64,000 nucleotides of DNA, from contig CM046295.1 in assembly GCA_025267735.1 (NCBI GenBank), forward strand, positions 22,848,938 to 22,912,937. The letters run 5' to 3'. This DNA comes from Mactra quadrangularis. Lineage: Eukaryota; Mollusca; Bivalvia; Venerida; Mactridae. The translations under genes and the position numbers were made by a program. How positions within the stretch are numbered: position 1 is the first letter of the stretch; the number at the start of each line of letters is the position of its first letter. The notes beneath the pieces are model-generated. The model saw only the letters and a program-made list of their open reading frames with translations, did no database searches and was not told where the DNA came from. This document shows, in pieces, positions 10,911-21,975 of this stretch.

Positions 10911-11120
10911 TATCGCATTAGATATCTTGATGAGTTTAATTTTATTTCCAAAATACATATATACTCTAAGTCTCAAAGTTCAGTGTAAATCAAAAAAGAT
11001 AAATGTAGGTCATATATAATTCACTCTGTGAAACTGTACATACTCCTCCCTGCATAAAAAATGTAGTTACTATGTAACATTGTATTGGTATATTTAGGAT
11101 ATCTAATTTTATTTGCTTTT

Positions 11121-11232
11121 GTTTTTGTTGGGTTTAACGCCGTAGCAACACATAGAATAGGTCATATAACGGCGGTAAGTCAACGTACTCACTCCTCATA
11201 AAAATCATTGGTAGGAGGGAGAATAGCCATAT
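11121..11232 (-). mobile_element. SINE family A, 3' fragment
   Basis: GTTGGGTTTAACGCCGTAGC, AACGGCGGTAAGTCAACGTA and ATTGGTAGGAGGGAGAATAG match the 3' half of the full copies at 44184 and 45212. Confidence 0.8.
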
Positions 11233-11300
11233 GTCAGTATCAGTATCAATTCAATATCGAGAAATAAATAAAAGTGCTTTCAATTTTTTGTTTCACAATT

Positions 11301-11515
11301 TTTTACATCGTATTCAACACATATTTAGGTCATATATACGACGGCCAGCACTTCCTACTATAAGTTTACTGGGCACTTTCATAGCACCAGTACTTACTAA
11401 TCCTACCACGAGGCCGACAACACATGTATAGGGTATGACCTACCGCGACCGGGTTCGAACCCGCGATCTCCGGATTTGAAGTCAGACATGCTAACCACTA
11501 CGCAAAGGTCGCGGC
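11301..11515 (-). mobile_element. SINE family D, full length
   Basis: On the minus strand: GCCGCGACCTTTGCGTAGTG head, B box GGGTTCGAACCCGG, GTTGTCGGCCTCGTGG, and a TGTTGAATACGATG tail. Confidence 0.88.
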
Positions 11516-11552
11516 TTTCACAAAATTTATAAATTTATAAAATGTTCCTTTA

Positions 11553-12182
11553 CTGTCTACATCAAGTAACGATAATCCATCAAGACATCAGCATACAGAT
11601 ATTAAATCAATAAACAAGGATGAAATATTGGTGAAGACACGTAGAGATGAATCAAATTGTTTTGTAACAGGAATGACCGAAATTGGACAATAAATACAGT
11701 TTGTTACAGTATCTAACAAACTGAAGACATCTCGTAGGATTAATACCAATGGTGAGTGTCATGGTATATGTTATTATCAGGATAAACTTATTGTTACATA
11801 CTGTGAACCTGGTAAACTTGAAATACTTGATATGCAAGGTAAAGTGATCAAATCAGTAACCACATATACAACAGGTGAAAATATTTTCGTGTCTGCCATT
11901 CTATACGAAAGTCACCATTAAAAATATAGATGTTACTGATAAAGGCAACAACAACGTAACACAGTTAAATTATAACTTAAATATAATATCCAGATGCGAA
12001 AAAGTAAAACGTCCCACAGAAATTACTCTGTTAAATGACAGATTTTGTTTAATTGTTGCTCACATTTTCGTGGTTGTTTATATGAAGTAGAAAATTATAG
12101 CATGAAAAGGAGAGTTATATTTCAAGATGTAGTATGTCTTCAAACTGTATGTATAAACTGGAACAGTAACATAGAAATCTCA
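11553..12182 (+). pseudogene. Truncated B-box/NHL pseudogene (propeller half only)
   Basis: Sequence related to the linker and propeller of the 590-residue gene at 47933. Blocks include ATTGGTGAAGACACG, CTGAAGACATCTCGTAGGAT and AAACTTGAAATACTTGATATG. The B-boxes and coiled coil are absent. Compared with 47933 there is an internal deletion of about 155 bp near 11684, just after the GACCGAAAT codons. A TAA follows immediately, and more frame breaks lie downstream. It ends about 12182, before the last propeller residues. A SINE D lies about 40 bp upstream, so insertion or rearrangement may have removed the 5' half. It is not expected to make protein. Confidence 0.85.
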
Positions 12183-12660
12183 TTTTCTTTATAATTCCAA
12201 GCTCAGAATTATTTTCGCTACATCATGTCTGATGATGTCCTTTGTGAGTCATGATAAAATATTGGTATCACCTCCTCGTTATGTGTATGCCATTTTTTCA
12301 GTATACATATACACTTCCCTCCAAATGTACCCTCACACAATGACAATGTACACTGTACTAAATGGAGTTTCAAAAATTCGGAGCCTGATAGATGACTGTT
12401 GCTGCAACTCAATAAAACAAATTGTACCAATACAATTTTGTTATCTATGCATGAATAATGAATAAAATAATCACTAACATGATAATTCTTCAAACTTGAA
12501 CTTGGAATTTTGTAACAATTTAATTAATTGTAATGTGAAGGAACTTTTGTAGGGCAGTGTACATGTAGTCCTGTATTTAATTGCTGTAACATCTGTTTCT
12601 TATACCTCAGTACTGAGAAATTTGATACATGTATTTCATTACTCATAGAAACAACTAGTA
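12183..12660. other. No gene seen
   Basis: Non-coding flank of the pseudogene; short open frames on both strands lack any recognisable domain. Confidence 0.4.
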
Positions 12661-12674
12661 AGATTTTATCTAAT

Positions 12675-12890
12675 AAAATATATCAAGTGGGTGGGGTAAC
12701 CAAACATATTAAAATATCCATAAAATCCCAATAATTTTGATACATGTTTTTTAAGTGAGGCATCAAGTGCATAGACATGACAGTAGAAATATAAACATTG
12801 AACAAAATTGACATTTAAAATGAAATGAAAACATTTATCCTTACCTTGAAATAACATTCCTTACGTCGGTCCAAACACACAATTTAAACC
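12675..12890. repeat. 215-bp dispersed repeat, copy 1
   Basis: Begins ATATATCAAGTGGGTGGGGT and ends near ACATTCCTTACGTCGGTC. A direct copy lies at 16768-16982. No terminal repeats are visible, and its class is not recognised. Confidence 0.7.
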
Positions 12891-13022
12891 ACTTTTTTCA
12901 TAAATCCGAATGTTGATATAGTATGTCCATGTAACATTTGACAATGTCTCAGCGTGAATCACACAAAAAATACCCCAAATAGTACATATCTCAATTTATC
13001 AAAACACTATCATTACACGTTT

Positions 13023-13132
13023 TAACTTTCAGTTTATATCATAGGAACCAGATGATTTTTTTTCTTTCTTATTGCTTTATTATATATGCAAGTAAAAAAA
13101 AATCGGGCTCCTGTGATATTAACCGAAAGTTT
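13023..13132. repeat. Imperfect foldback, about 38-bp arms
   Basis: AACTTTCAGTTTATATCATA...GGAACCAG...TTTTTTTT on the left is mirrored by AAAAAAAAATCGGGCTCC...TGTGATATTAACCGAAAGTT on the right, with about 25 bp between. Probably a small foldback element. Confidence 0.65.
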
Positions 13133-13371
13133 AAACTAAAGACTTGATGCATTACCCACTTAATAGATTTTGTTAGAATTTAAACATCTGATACACCCTT
13201 TAGCGGTAAACTGTAACCAAACATACGAGTGTTTCTTTTTAAGGCAAGACTGTAAACTAAACCTGCTTAGAATAAGCAAGTGCCCATTTTATGTGAGTAT
13301 CACTGGATATTGGATAAGACCCTTGGTTTTGTTAAAACATGTACGTATACTAACTGTCAGTCATGGTTAGT

Positions 13372-14099
13372 ATGAGATATATTCCCGTCTTGGTCTTGGA
13401 AAAAGAATGGCCCAATTATTCCTGTAGAGTTTATTGCTGCCCATACTGTTACTTTTTCAGCATGACATGATTTCTCTACAAAAACATTTGGTCTGACATC
13501 TGACCAGTGGCGATGGTTCTGTTTATTCTGGTCCAAGTAAAAGTGAGATTCATCACTAAACCATACGTTTTTTAAGAATCTCAGCATTGTCTGTCATCCA
13601 AACGGAAAAATCAAAGCGTTGGTTGACATCACTGTCTTTCAAATGTTGGAGCACTGGTATTGTATAAGCGTGTTAGCTTGAGATCAAATCTTAGAGTCCT
13701 GTACACACTTGTCAGACTTTAGGAATTTGAAATATCAGAGTGAATTCTTCTTACAGACCTTTGTGGTGTTTCACTTATCACCTGTTTCACATCTGCAACG
13801 TTTTCGTCACTCCGGCTGGTCCTAGGGCGGCCCTGGTTACTGTGTCTCTGGTCATGTACACTTCCATGCTGTTCAACTCTTTTAACTACTCTGCTTACTT
13901 GTAGCCTGGTCACCCTTCTATCGTCAGGGTACATTTCCCTCATTCTTCTAGTTACAGTCATGATAGAATGGTGTTCATACAACAATTTTATGATATCTTG
14001 ACACTTTTCCATGAACAACGCCATCTTGAAAATAACAGATAATAATGACGTCATGTATGACGTCATGGCATTATCGTTTTCCCGTATTTTACGTCGCAT
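13372..14099 (-). pseudogene. Broken mariner-type transposase (HTH plus partial DDE domain)
   Basis: The N-terminal part (14099-13719) has a helix-turn-helix region, RVVKRVEQHGSV and a GRPRTSRSDENV linker, as in mariner transposases with a DUF4817-like head. It ends in a stop. Downstream codons in another frame read SVYRTL and then NVWFSDESHF (13587-13372), the block around the second catalytic acid, followed by VTVWAAI. The third acidic residue and the C-terminus are missing because the element is truncated. At least one frameshift and one stop separate the two parts, so it is inactive. Confidence 0.85.
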
Positions 14100-14210
14100 C
14101 CAAAATGGTTAAGTGCTTAGATTATTTTAGTATAAGCACTTTGTTTCTAGCTATAAAATTAGTAAAGCGACAATTATTTGATATTGTATCACGTTTTATG
14201 AAACACCCTG
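13372..14210 (-). mobile_element. Mariner-superfamily transposon, 3'-truncated
   Basis: On the minus strand the outer end CAGGGTGTTTCATAAAA (14210 inward) is a mariner-type terminal repeat next to TA (14211-14212). The transposase follows in pieces. The opposite terminal repeat is absent: similarity stops around 13372 at TATGAGATATA, which matches the uninterrupted paralogue at 43650. The element has therefore lost its 3' end. Confidence 0.8.
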
Positions 14211-14212
14211 TA

Positions 14213-14345
14213 ATGTCACAATCAATGTATTTAACAAATTCATAACCTCGTAAATGGTGTTTAAACGCACGTATAATTATCACGTATAAGGGTTTATGCC
14301 ACAAGTAAATTGAACAATTGAAACAAATCTGTTTCAGTACTTTGA
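14213..14345. repeat. Right flank of the mariner insertion, paralogous to 43655-43780
   Basis: AAATGGTGTTTAAAC and TTTTATGCCACAAGT-type blocks are shared with 43700-43760. This gives the pre-insertion arrangement. Confidence 0.7.
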
Positions 14346-14349
14346 TTTT

Positions 14350-14592
14350 TGTTTAACGCCGTAGGAAAACATTGTATAGTTTACATCACGGTTATCACTG
14401 TTCCTGAAAAGGCTTAACATCATACTTTAGCTGTTAACCAACTACTAGGTGCAAGTTAGTGACTGACTACTGTCCTACATGATTTATAATCAGTGATAGA
14501 ATGGAGAATGACCGTGAAAATTATTTCACGACTAAAATCCACGAAAGTATTCCCCGCCCAGGAATCGAACCTACGACCACTCGATCAGCAGA
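14350..14592 (-). mobile_element. SINE family A, head truncated
   Basis: TTTAACGCCGTAGGAAAACA, GTTCCTGAAAAGGCTTAA, AGTGATAGAATGGAGAATG and GGAATCGAACCTACGACC (B box) match full copies. The A-box end is lost. Confidence 0.82.
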
Positions 14593-15357
14593 ATAATGTG
14601 CATGTAAAATGAAATATAAAACACAGTTGATTATGAATGAGACAGGGTGAATATCGAAATGGTAGCATTAAACGCGTAAACACGTTTAATATGCCTTCCT
14701 ACATTACTTTCAGTACTATGATTGCTAATTCATTTTAATTTAACATGCTTATCTTGGGGTAGCTATTAAGTGAGTCTATTTCTTAATTTACGCCGTTTGT
14801 CTTTGTAAAGTCATTTCTTGTTTGTCATGATCAAGTTTGAATCGGGTCAAGCTAAAACTAGGACTTTGTCTAAGGACATTTTGAGGGCAGTGTACTTTTC
14901 ATAGAAGAACGAATTAAAACTTGCAGACCTTGAAAACTAATTCTTAACATTTGACATAGTATATTACATTGAAATGCAAGAACAATTTTTTACATTGTAA
15001 AACTAAGTATTTAAGTAGTTTCTACGAATCCACAAAAGTCCAATACATTAGATACATGCATCTTTGTTAACCAATTGCCTTTAAATTGGCAAAATTGCTT
15101 TGTTATGCAAACGTATTGCCTGATCTATTTAGGTGAATAGACAATACGAGAAATAAATATAAATAAATCAAGGTTATTAAAACCTCATTAAAACAATTGT
15201 AAGACAGTGAGTGCACTGTAAAATGATTAAGATGCCAAGTAAAACTGACAACACATGCAATTTATAACTTATTGTTTTCTGTAAACTCACGTAATGTCTG
15301 GATCATTGTAAGAGAACTGAAACCTTGTTTTACCACAATTTCGTTATATTGAACATA
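14593..15357. other. No gene seen
   Basis: AT-rich, non-coding; no recognisable repeat. Confidence 0.4.
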
Positions 15358-15422
15358 GAAGGATCCAGCGGGGGGCCAGGGGGGGTCCGAACCCCCCCCC
15401 CCCTGAAATTTTCAAAATGTAT
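15358..15422. mobile_element. Fragment of the G-run element (element E)
   Basis: GGATCCAGCGGGGGGCCAGG followed by GTCCGAACCCCCCC and CCTGAAATTTTC matches the end of the dispersed elements at 53375 and 59321. Confidence 0.7.
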
Positions 15423-16435
15423 CCGTCAGGTATCACTGCTACAACGTTAACAATTTCCCTATTAGAGTCATTAAAACATACACAAGTTAAAAGTGTTACA
15501 AACTGATAACGGTACATACGATAATGGCGAGCTATATTTCTACATCTTCACTGTTCCAGACGGTTACGAATCAGCCAATGTAACTAGTTTGAATATTAAT
15601 ATCAAAACAGAGCATGGTTGTTATGTTAAAGTGTTAAAACCTTAACGCAGCGAAAAAACCTACTGACAACTGTTTTGCAGTATTTACTCTACACAATACT
15701 TTAAATGATACCAAATGTTAGAAAGTTAAAACAGGGTAGAATTTTTTTGTAAACAGGTCGGAATTCATCTTTTTATATTTTTATTGATGTCAACAAATTC
15801 AATTTTTTGTCTTTTCAAAAGTTTAATGAGAAAAACTAATGTACAAATGCATAAGTTACACAGTTCATTTAGTAGAAAATGATAAAAAGCGTTGTTGTGA
15901 CGCGGAAAATAAAGCTTTAGAAAAATATTATACACATTTTCTGACCATTGTCGATTGAAGTAAAAAGTGCACGAGGTAGTCATGTTCACTACGTCATGGT
16001 AACGTAATTAGCAATAATGACGCAAAATAGAGTGTATATCTGATTCGAAAATATATTTAAGTTTTACAGTAGTACCAAACATTATGAAATCAAAAAAAAA
16101 ACCGTACAATTCCACTTTAATTTTTATAAAGACAACCTTGATATCATACACCTTAGGAATTGATTAAGTACTAATATTAAATGTTTAACTATTAGAATAA
16201 AGAGTGCTAGTTATGTTCCCTAATTAGCTTCCATAGAACGTTCGTGATATTTTTGTTTGAAAACGCGTGATGGAAATATACCACGATAAACAAAACTACC
16301 AAAACGTTACGCACAGTGTTTTAGTCAATAATCCTGCCTGGCGTCTATATTACGTGCATGGTAAATATTTTATTGAAATAAACATTTAAGATATTATACA
16401 ACTTGCCCCCATGGTACGCGCATGGCAAATATTGT
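15423..16435. other. No gene seen
   Basis: Non-coding AT-rich DNA upstream of the second B-box copy. No repeat or exon was recognised up to the palindromic region at 16440. Confidence 0.4.
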
Positions 16436-16439
16436 TGTT

Positions 16440-16463
16440 GATCACGTGATCGAAACCGAAACT
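16440..16463 (+). promoter_or_regulatory. ISRE-like site beside an ATCACGTGAT palindrome
   Basis: GAAACCGAAACT at 16452-16463 fits the interferon-stimulated response element core GAAANNGAAACT, the binding site for IRF proteins. It directly adjoins ATCACGTGAT, an E-box-containing palindrome (16441-16450). It lies about 210 bp upstream of a good 5' splice site at 16671 and 1 kb upstream of the 17465 gene copy. A single match can occur by chance, so function is inference. Confidence 0.45.
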
Positions 16464-16499
16464 TCTAGTGCGACAATACGTGTGTGATATTTATAGAAA

Positions 16500-16670
16500 T
16501 GTTGTTCTGCGTAATACACATTTCTGTACATAGTGGAGTATATGGTTTATGCCGCAGACGATTATAGATTGTATATTTTCTTTACATATCTCATGATAGA
16601 ATAATTACGACTGGCTGTTTGAAATATTCTTGTGTACAGACATTGTTGGAGTTTAATCTAAAGAATAAAG
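16500..16670 (+). other. Candidate non-coding first exon
   Basis: The stretch ends AATAAAG at 16670 followed by GTAACT, a fair 5' splice donor. The next good acceptor in the right place is TTGTTTTCCTAG ending at 17462, 2 nt before the ATG at 17465. This implies an intron of about 790 bp. The copy at 55441 has an analogous donor (54624) and a similar intron length (815 bp). The exon start is a guess. Confidence 0.35.
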
Positions 16671-16767
16671 GTAACTATAATGTTTAATTATTTCTGTTAC
16701 TACCGGAGTTTTGTCCGATAGAATTATAGGCTTGTCTTAAGGGTTTATCATTTGTTGAAAATTGAAA

Positions 16768-16982
16768 AAAATATACCAAGTGGGTGGGGTAACTAATTAT
16801 ATCAAAATATCCATAAATTCCAAAATAAGTTTGATTTATTTTGTAAGTGATGCATTAAGTGTATAGATGTGATAGTGAAAATATAAAAATCTCAACATAT
16901 AAGACATTTAGAAAGAAATAAAAACATTTATCCTAACCTTGAAATGGTCTTCCGAACGTCAGTCTAAACACATAATTAAAGT
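16768..16982. repeat. 215-bp dispersed repeat, copy 2
   Basis: Direct copy of 12675-12890 (ATATACCAAGTGGGTGGGGT ... AACGTCAGTCTAAACACA). It lies in the putative intron of the 17465 copy. Confidence 0.7.
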
Positions 16983-17464
16983 TCTTTTTTATTATGTATT
17001 TTCTATTTACTTTTTAACCGTGTAGTTAAATCGTATAAGTACATTGTATTTCCTTAGATATTACATCAGTGGTATGACATATGCATTACCAATGCTTATC
17101 ATAACAGACAGTTGAAATAATGACTAATAATTATTATTTCTAATAAAATAAATGTTAACTAGATTAACTGTCATTGAAAATGTAATAACAGGGGTAATTG
17201 TGCATTGATAATAAGCTAGACTTCAAACACGATTAACTGGATTCGATCTCAATCGCAGTTGGTTACTTGTATATATCTCATAAATGTTCGACATATTGGC
17301 ATTTTCTACGCAAGTACTTTTTTGAGAGCGTCCAGAAAATCCGCACCTGATCATATTATAAACGTGTTGATAAATTGTGTAATATATGACAACAGTATAT
17401 GCGAACAACAACGACAATAATAATGAAATATAATAATAAAAATGATAAATTTGTTTTCCTAGCA

Positions 17465-19087
17465 ATGGAAACTTCTGGCAAGAATCAGATGAAATCAAGT
17501 ATAAAAGGATCAGACTTCTTGTATGATCTGGTGTGTAAACCTTGTCATCTTGATGATATAGCAATACCTGCCATGATCATAAGTTGACACTGCAGTGTTT
17601 GTGTCACTTTGAATCACACCAAGCCTTGTAAAGTTGATTATATTCCTGATATTTCGAAACCTGTCCTAAATAGCGATATCTTACGGGAGATAATTGCTAG
17701 AACACAATTAATTGAGGTTAAGTGTGACTCAGTTAAGAATGGAATATCTCAAGATACACAACATACAATAGATTCTTTAAACAGATCACTGTCGGATTTA
17801 AAGAAATACAGAAATGACATCAAAAAAAAACTTGATACCCAGGAAGGAGAAATTACCAAGAAGATAGCTGCTTTAAAGGAACTATTTAACAACAAAGTAA
17901 AGACCACAGGAACAAACTGTGAAGATATGAAAACAGATGCTAAATTAAAAAAAGCCACACTGGATCAAATGAACAAATCAAAACAGCAAAATCAACTATT
18001 TATAGAATTACAACAGACCAAAACAGTTCTAGACAAATATGAGGACAGTCTACAGTCAATGAAAAGCCAACATAACACTGATGAATACCAGTTTTTACCA
18101 AATACAACGATACAGCAGATTATTGAAGCGGAAAACGCACTTGGTACGATATCATCAAAACAAAAGATAATACCGCCAACTCCCTTAAACATACAATCAC
18201 AAAGTCCTAACGGCACAGTTATTAAACCAACACTTCAACAAGTTTCTTTATCATATACATCTAGTAACGATCATCCACCAAGACAACAACAAACATACAT
18301 TAAACCAACAATCAAGGATGAATTACATGTGAAGACAAGTGGAGATAAAACAGTTTGTTTGATCACAGGAATGACCGAAATAACTGCTAGTATATTGGGA
18401 CTCACTGATTGCAACAACAAGTCCATTAAACTTCTAGATATTGGAACAAAATCGGTTACATTAACACTCAGACTAGAAGATCAACCCTATGATATAACAA
18501 CAATATCTACAACAGAAGTTGCTGTCACCCTACCTTGTGGACAATATATACAGTTTGATACACTGTCAAACAACATGGATATATCTCGTAGGATAAATAC
18601 CAACGGTCAATGTCATGGTATATTTTATCATCAAAATAAACTTATTGTTACATACTGTTATCCTGGTAATCTTGAAATACTTGATATGAAAGGTAAAGTA
18701 ATCAGGTCAGTAACCACAGATACAACAGGTAAAAATATATTCTCAAGACCAGTCTATGTACAATGTAACAATCAATACATTTATATCTCTGATTTTGGTA
18801 ACAACATAACCATGATTGATTATAACGGTAATGTAATATCTAGATGTGATGTCAAGGATGCTAGAGGAATAGTTTTATTAAATAATGGCAGTAGTTTGAT
18901 ATGTTCCATGACAGAAAGAAAAGTATATCAAGTATCAGAAGATGTTAAGGAATGTGCAGTTATATTACAATATGTAGAATATCCTAAAGCTGTATGTGTA
19001 AATCATCAACAGAATAGAGTATACATTAGTAGGAGTTATTTTGGTGACAGTGAGATAGACAATACCATTCTTGTATGGGACATATGA
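17465..19087 (+). pseudogene. B-box/NHL gene copy with B-box deletion and in-frame stop
   Basis: The ATG follows a TTTTCCTAG acceptor and the first about 36 residues match the intact genes to C24, C27 and DDIA. A deletion of about 220 bp then joins the start of B-box 1 to the end of B-box 2, removing most zinc ligands. A TGA follows at the junction (17585-17587). A 2-bp loss further on restores the original frame, and the remaining 490 or so codons are open to 19087. These encode the coiled coil and the whole propeller-like half without another stop. There is no ATG near the start of the long open part (the first codon is TTG at 17609), so a coiled-coil/propeller protein would need a start further in or another exon. 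Either a young pseudogene or a B-box-less derivative. Confidence 0.8.
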
Positions 19088-19540
19088 TTCTTCATATCAA
19101 TATGGACTCAACATCATATATCATCAATTTGACAACACGTTTCCAGTATGGAATACATTAATATACATGTACATTGACATCAGTAATGACAATACCTTAC
19201 ATCAGATTTTTTTATCAAAGAACTTAATGTACTGTAAAGTCGTGACAAAATCATTTGACATCTTATGATGAACATGTGTGACATTTGTCTCGTTATATTA
19301 TGTTGAAATATGGTAGATAGAACAAGTGAAATAACTTCCGGAAACATTACAAGTCATTTATAAAAGTGAAATATTGTAATAAGAATACTGAATGTACTGC
19401 ATAGATAAAGACATTTCTATTATCATCGTATGATATGTAATTGCATTAATTTATAGAACAATAGAACAGTTATTATATAACATTCAATAATAATGTGCTG
19501 ATGAAACAAGGAAATAATACATTATTACCTGAATCATTTA
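19088..19540. other. Downstream flank of the second copy
   Basis: Non-coding; similar in layout to 2242-2655 (TCATCA, TTGACAACA, CGTTATA blocks), supporting duplication of gene plus tail. Confidence 0.5.
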
Positions 19541-20050
19541 AATCAAAGTACTGAATTCACAGTGGAGAACTGAGACATTAAAATTTAATAATGTGTTGAT
19601 GAAACAAGGAAATAAACCATTTTTACCTGAGCCATGGAAATCAAAGTACTGAATGCACAGTAGAATAGTGAGACAATAAATAATGTGTTGATGTAACAAA
19701 ACATTAAAACATTATTAACTGAACCATTGAAATCAAAGTGCTGAATACACAGTATAATAGGGAGGCAATAAATAATGTTTTGACGAAACAAAGGGGGAAC
19801 TAAAACATTTTTAACTGAATTATAGAAATCATAGTAATGAATGCATAGTAGAGTTGTGAGACATTAAAATGTGTTGATGTAATATAGAACAAAACATTAT
19901 TAACTGAACCATGGAAATCAAAGTACTGAATGCATAATAAAATAATGAGACATAAAATAATGTTTTGGTGAAACAAGGACCTAAAACTTTATTAACTGAA
20001 CAATTTACAACATCTATAAAAGTTGTAATTATATTTGTAATCAAAACACT
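19541..20050. repeat. 90-98-bp tandem repeat, about six copies
   Basis: Units start with AATCAAAGTACTGAA-like sequence at 19541, 19639, 19731, 19827, 19916 and 20039. The paralogous array at 2656-2870 has only two to three. Confidence 0.82.
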
Positions 20051-20257
20051 GAATGATCCGAAATTCCATGTCACCATTATGAGCACCCTCAGCCTACGGA
20101 AACAACGTTACTACTCGCATTTATTTGTATTGACCATATACATGTATGTTCGTTTTGAAATCAACGCAATATTTCAGTAAAACACTCGTGCTCAACATTT
20201 CAAAGTATTGAATAATTGTCAATCAAAATAGCATTAATTATTATTAACTATATAAAC

Positions 20258-21975
20258 TATTATTTCACGGCGTCTCAACGCCGTGATATTGTGGTGGGTA
20301 GATTTTGATGGCAATGGGCAAAAGTCACGTGACATAAATCCTTTTGATTTCTACTGCCGACAAATTTGTTGTTATGTAATGCAGTTATAGTAAAGCGCAT
20401 TCCCGTTAAAAATTACATTGAAAAAGCATTTTGCTGGAAACCATATAAACAATATTTCTATCTACATTGTAACAAACGAAAAATCAGCGTTTTACATCAA
20501 CACATTTCCGCAAATCCTTTCGACTCGCATGAAAAGGGGTAGGTATAATTTGCGGACCAACCGGACCAGCAGACCAGTTTAGTATACGGATACAGGATAA
20601 CAAATATGCGTCTCATGTGTGTAAAGTCGATATAAATTATTGAGATTTGCCAATATTTTATTTGAAAAGATAAGATTGATAGACGTGATAGAGTTTTGGG
20701 AAAATACAATTAATATTTATTCAAATGTAAATATATAAATACGAATATCGAAATTATTTCTTTAAAAAATAACTTTGCAGATTTCCACTATAGAAAGAAT
20801 TGTCGATTGCTTCTTTACATATTGTTGTTACTTATGCCTGTTATCCAATCCAATTCATTGAATAAAATATGTATAAAATTACATATTGTTATAATATTAT
20901 ATATTTCAACTATTAGAGACTTAATCATTTGAAAACAATTTTGATAGGATTCAAATGTAATATTTTAATAATATGCCTTTTTGTCCTTTTTAGCGGACTG
21001 TATAAATCAAGAAGCCTAATCGTGTAAAGTTGATTTTAAAGTCTTACTTTGAGTTCTATTGACGATCTTTTTAAACTATGATTAAGTGTAGGGGGGGGGC
21101 AGTTAATTTCAAGAGCGTAAGAGATACGTACCAGGTTATAGATCGTAGATCGAGCAGATGTAAAGATAAAATATTTTGTACAGCAAATATACATACTACT
21201 GCTAAGAACTGGACAGTTCGGTATGGGCTAATATGTGGACGAACTTTCTAATGATAATTATGACGCACCTTTACGTCTTAAACCGGTTTCGTCATGTTTT
21301 GTTCTTGGGAAGTAGCTGTTGCGGTTAAATGGCCTCTTTTCATGTACTTTGATTTTCATTTTGTCTTGAGACCAACGATCGTCCCTTATTATACAGATCA
21401 CTTTTGGGAACCAATAGTCACACGGATTGGTAAGGACAGATCCGCAATGTTAGAAGCACTTGACTGAACAGAAGCGATAAGTCATGTAAATAGCTTCTGT
21501 TCTGGAAGAGTACGTTTTCCCTTTTGCCGATCTTTTCAAGCGTCATGCAAATATAAATTACTGGAAATTAATCCAACTGAAAACAAACATCCTGTCGGAA
21601 TAAAGATGATGTCTAGATCTAGACCATTCTCGTACCCCAAGGTTATTAAGATTCTCGATCTAACTAGTATCGAGAATCTTACTAGGCTCTCGTGGAACGA
21701 AAATAATACATTTGAACAGGAAAACTTTTTATAACAAGTTACATTTTTATTACTAAAAAACCTTAACATGAAAATTCAATATAATGCTTTTTGAGTCACC
21801 TTTAGATTATACTTCATAATTCTTTTTGCTTGCCGTGACCATCCCTTTGCTGCATTTCGCAGCAATTTTTTACTTGTTAACTATATGTATAGTGAAACAA
21901 AGAACAATGGATTATATTTAACATCTGCAACAAGCAAAGTTTTTCATAGTTTTTTATGGATTGTTATATCGTATT
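20258..21975. other. 1.7-kb segment present only in the second unit
   Basis: Sequence on both sides is collinear with about 3090 and 3200 in unit 1, so this segment is an insertion here or a deletion there. It begins with a small hairpin (20266-20285, CACGGCGT and ACGCCGTG arms). It also holds a 12-bp-arm hairpin at 21648-21680 (AAGATTCTCGAT / ATCGAGAATCTT). No transposase or terminal repeats were recognised. Confidence 0.5.
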
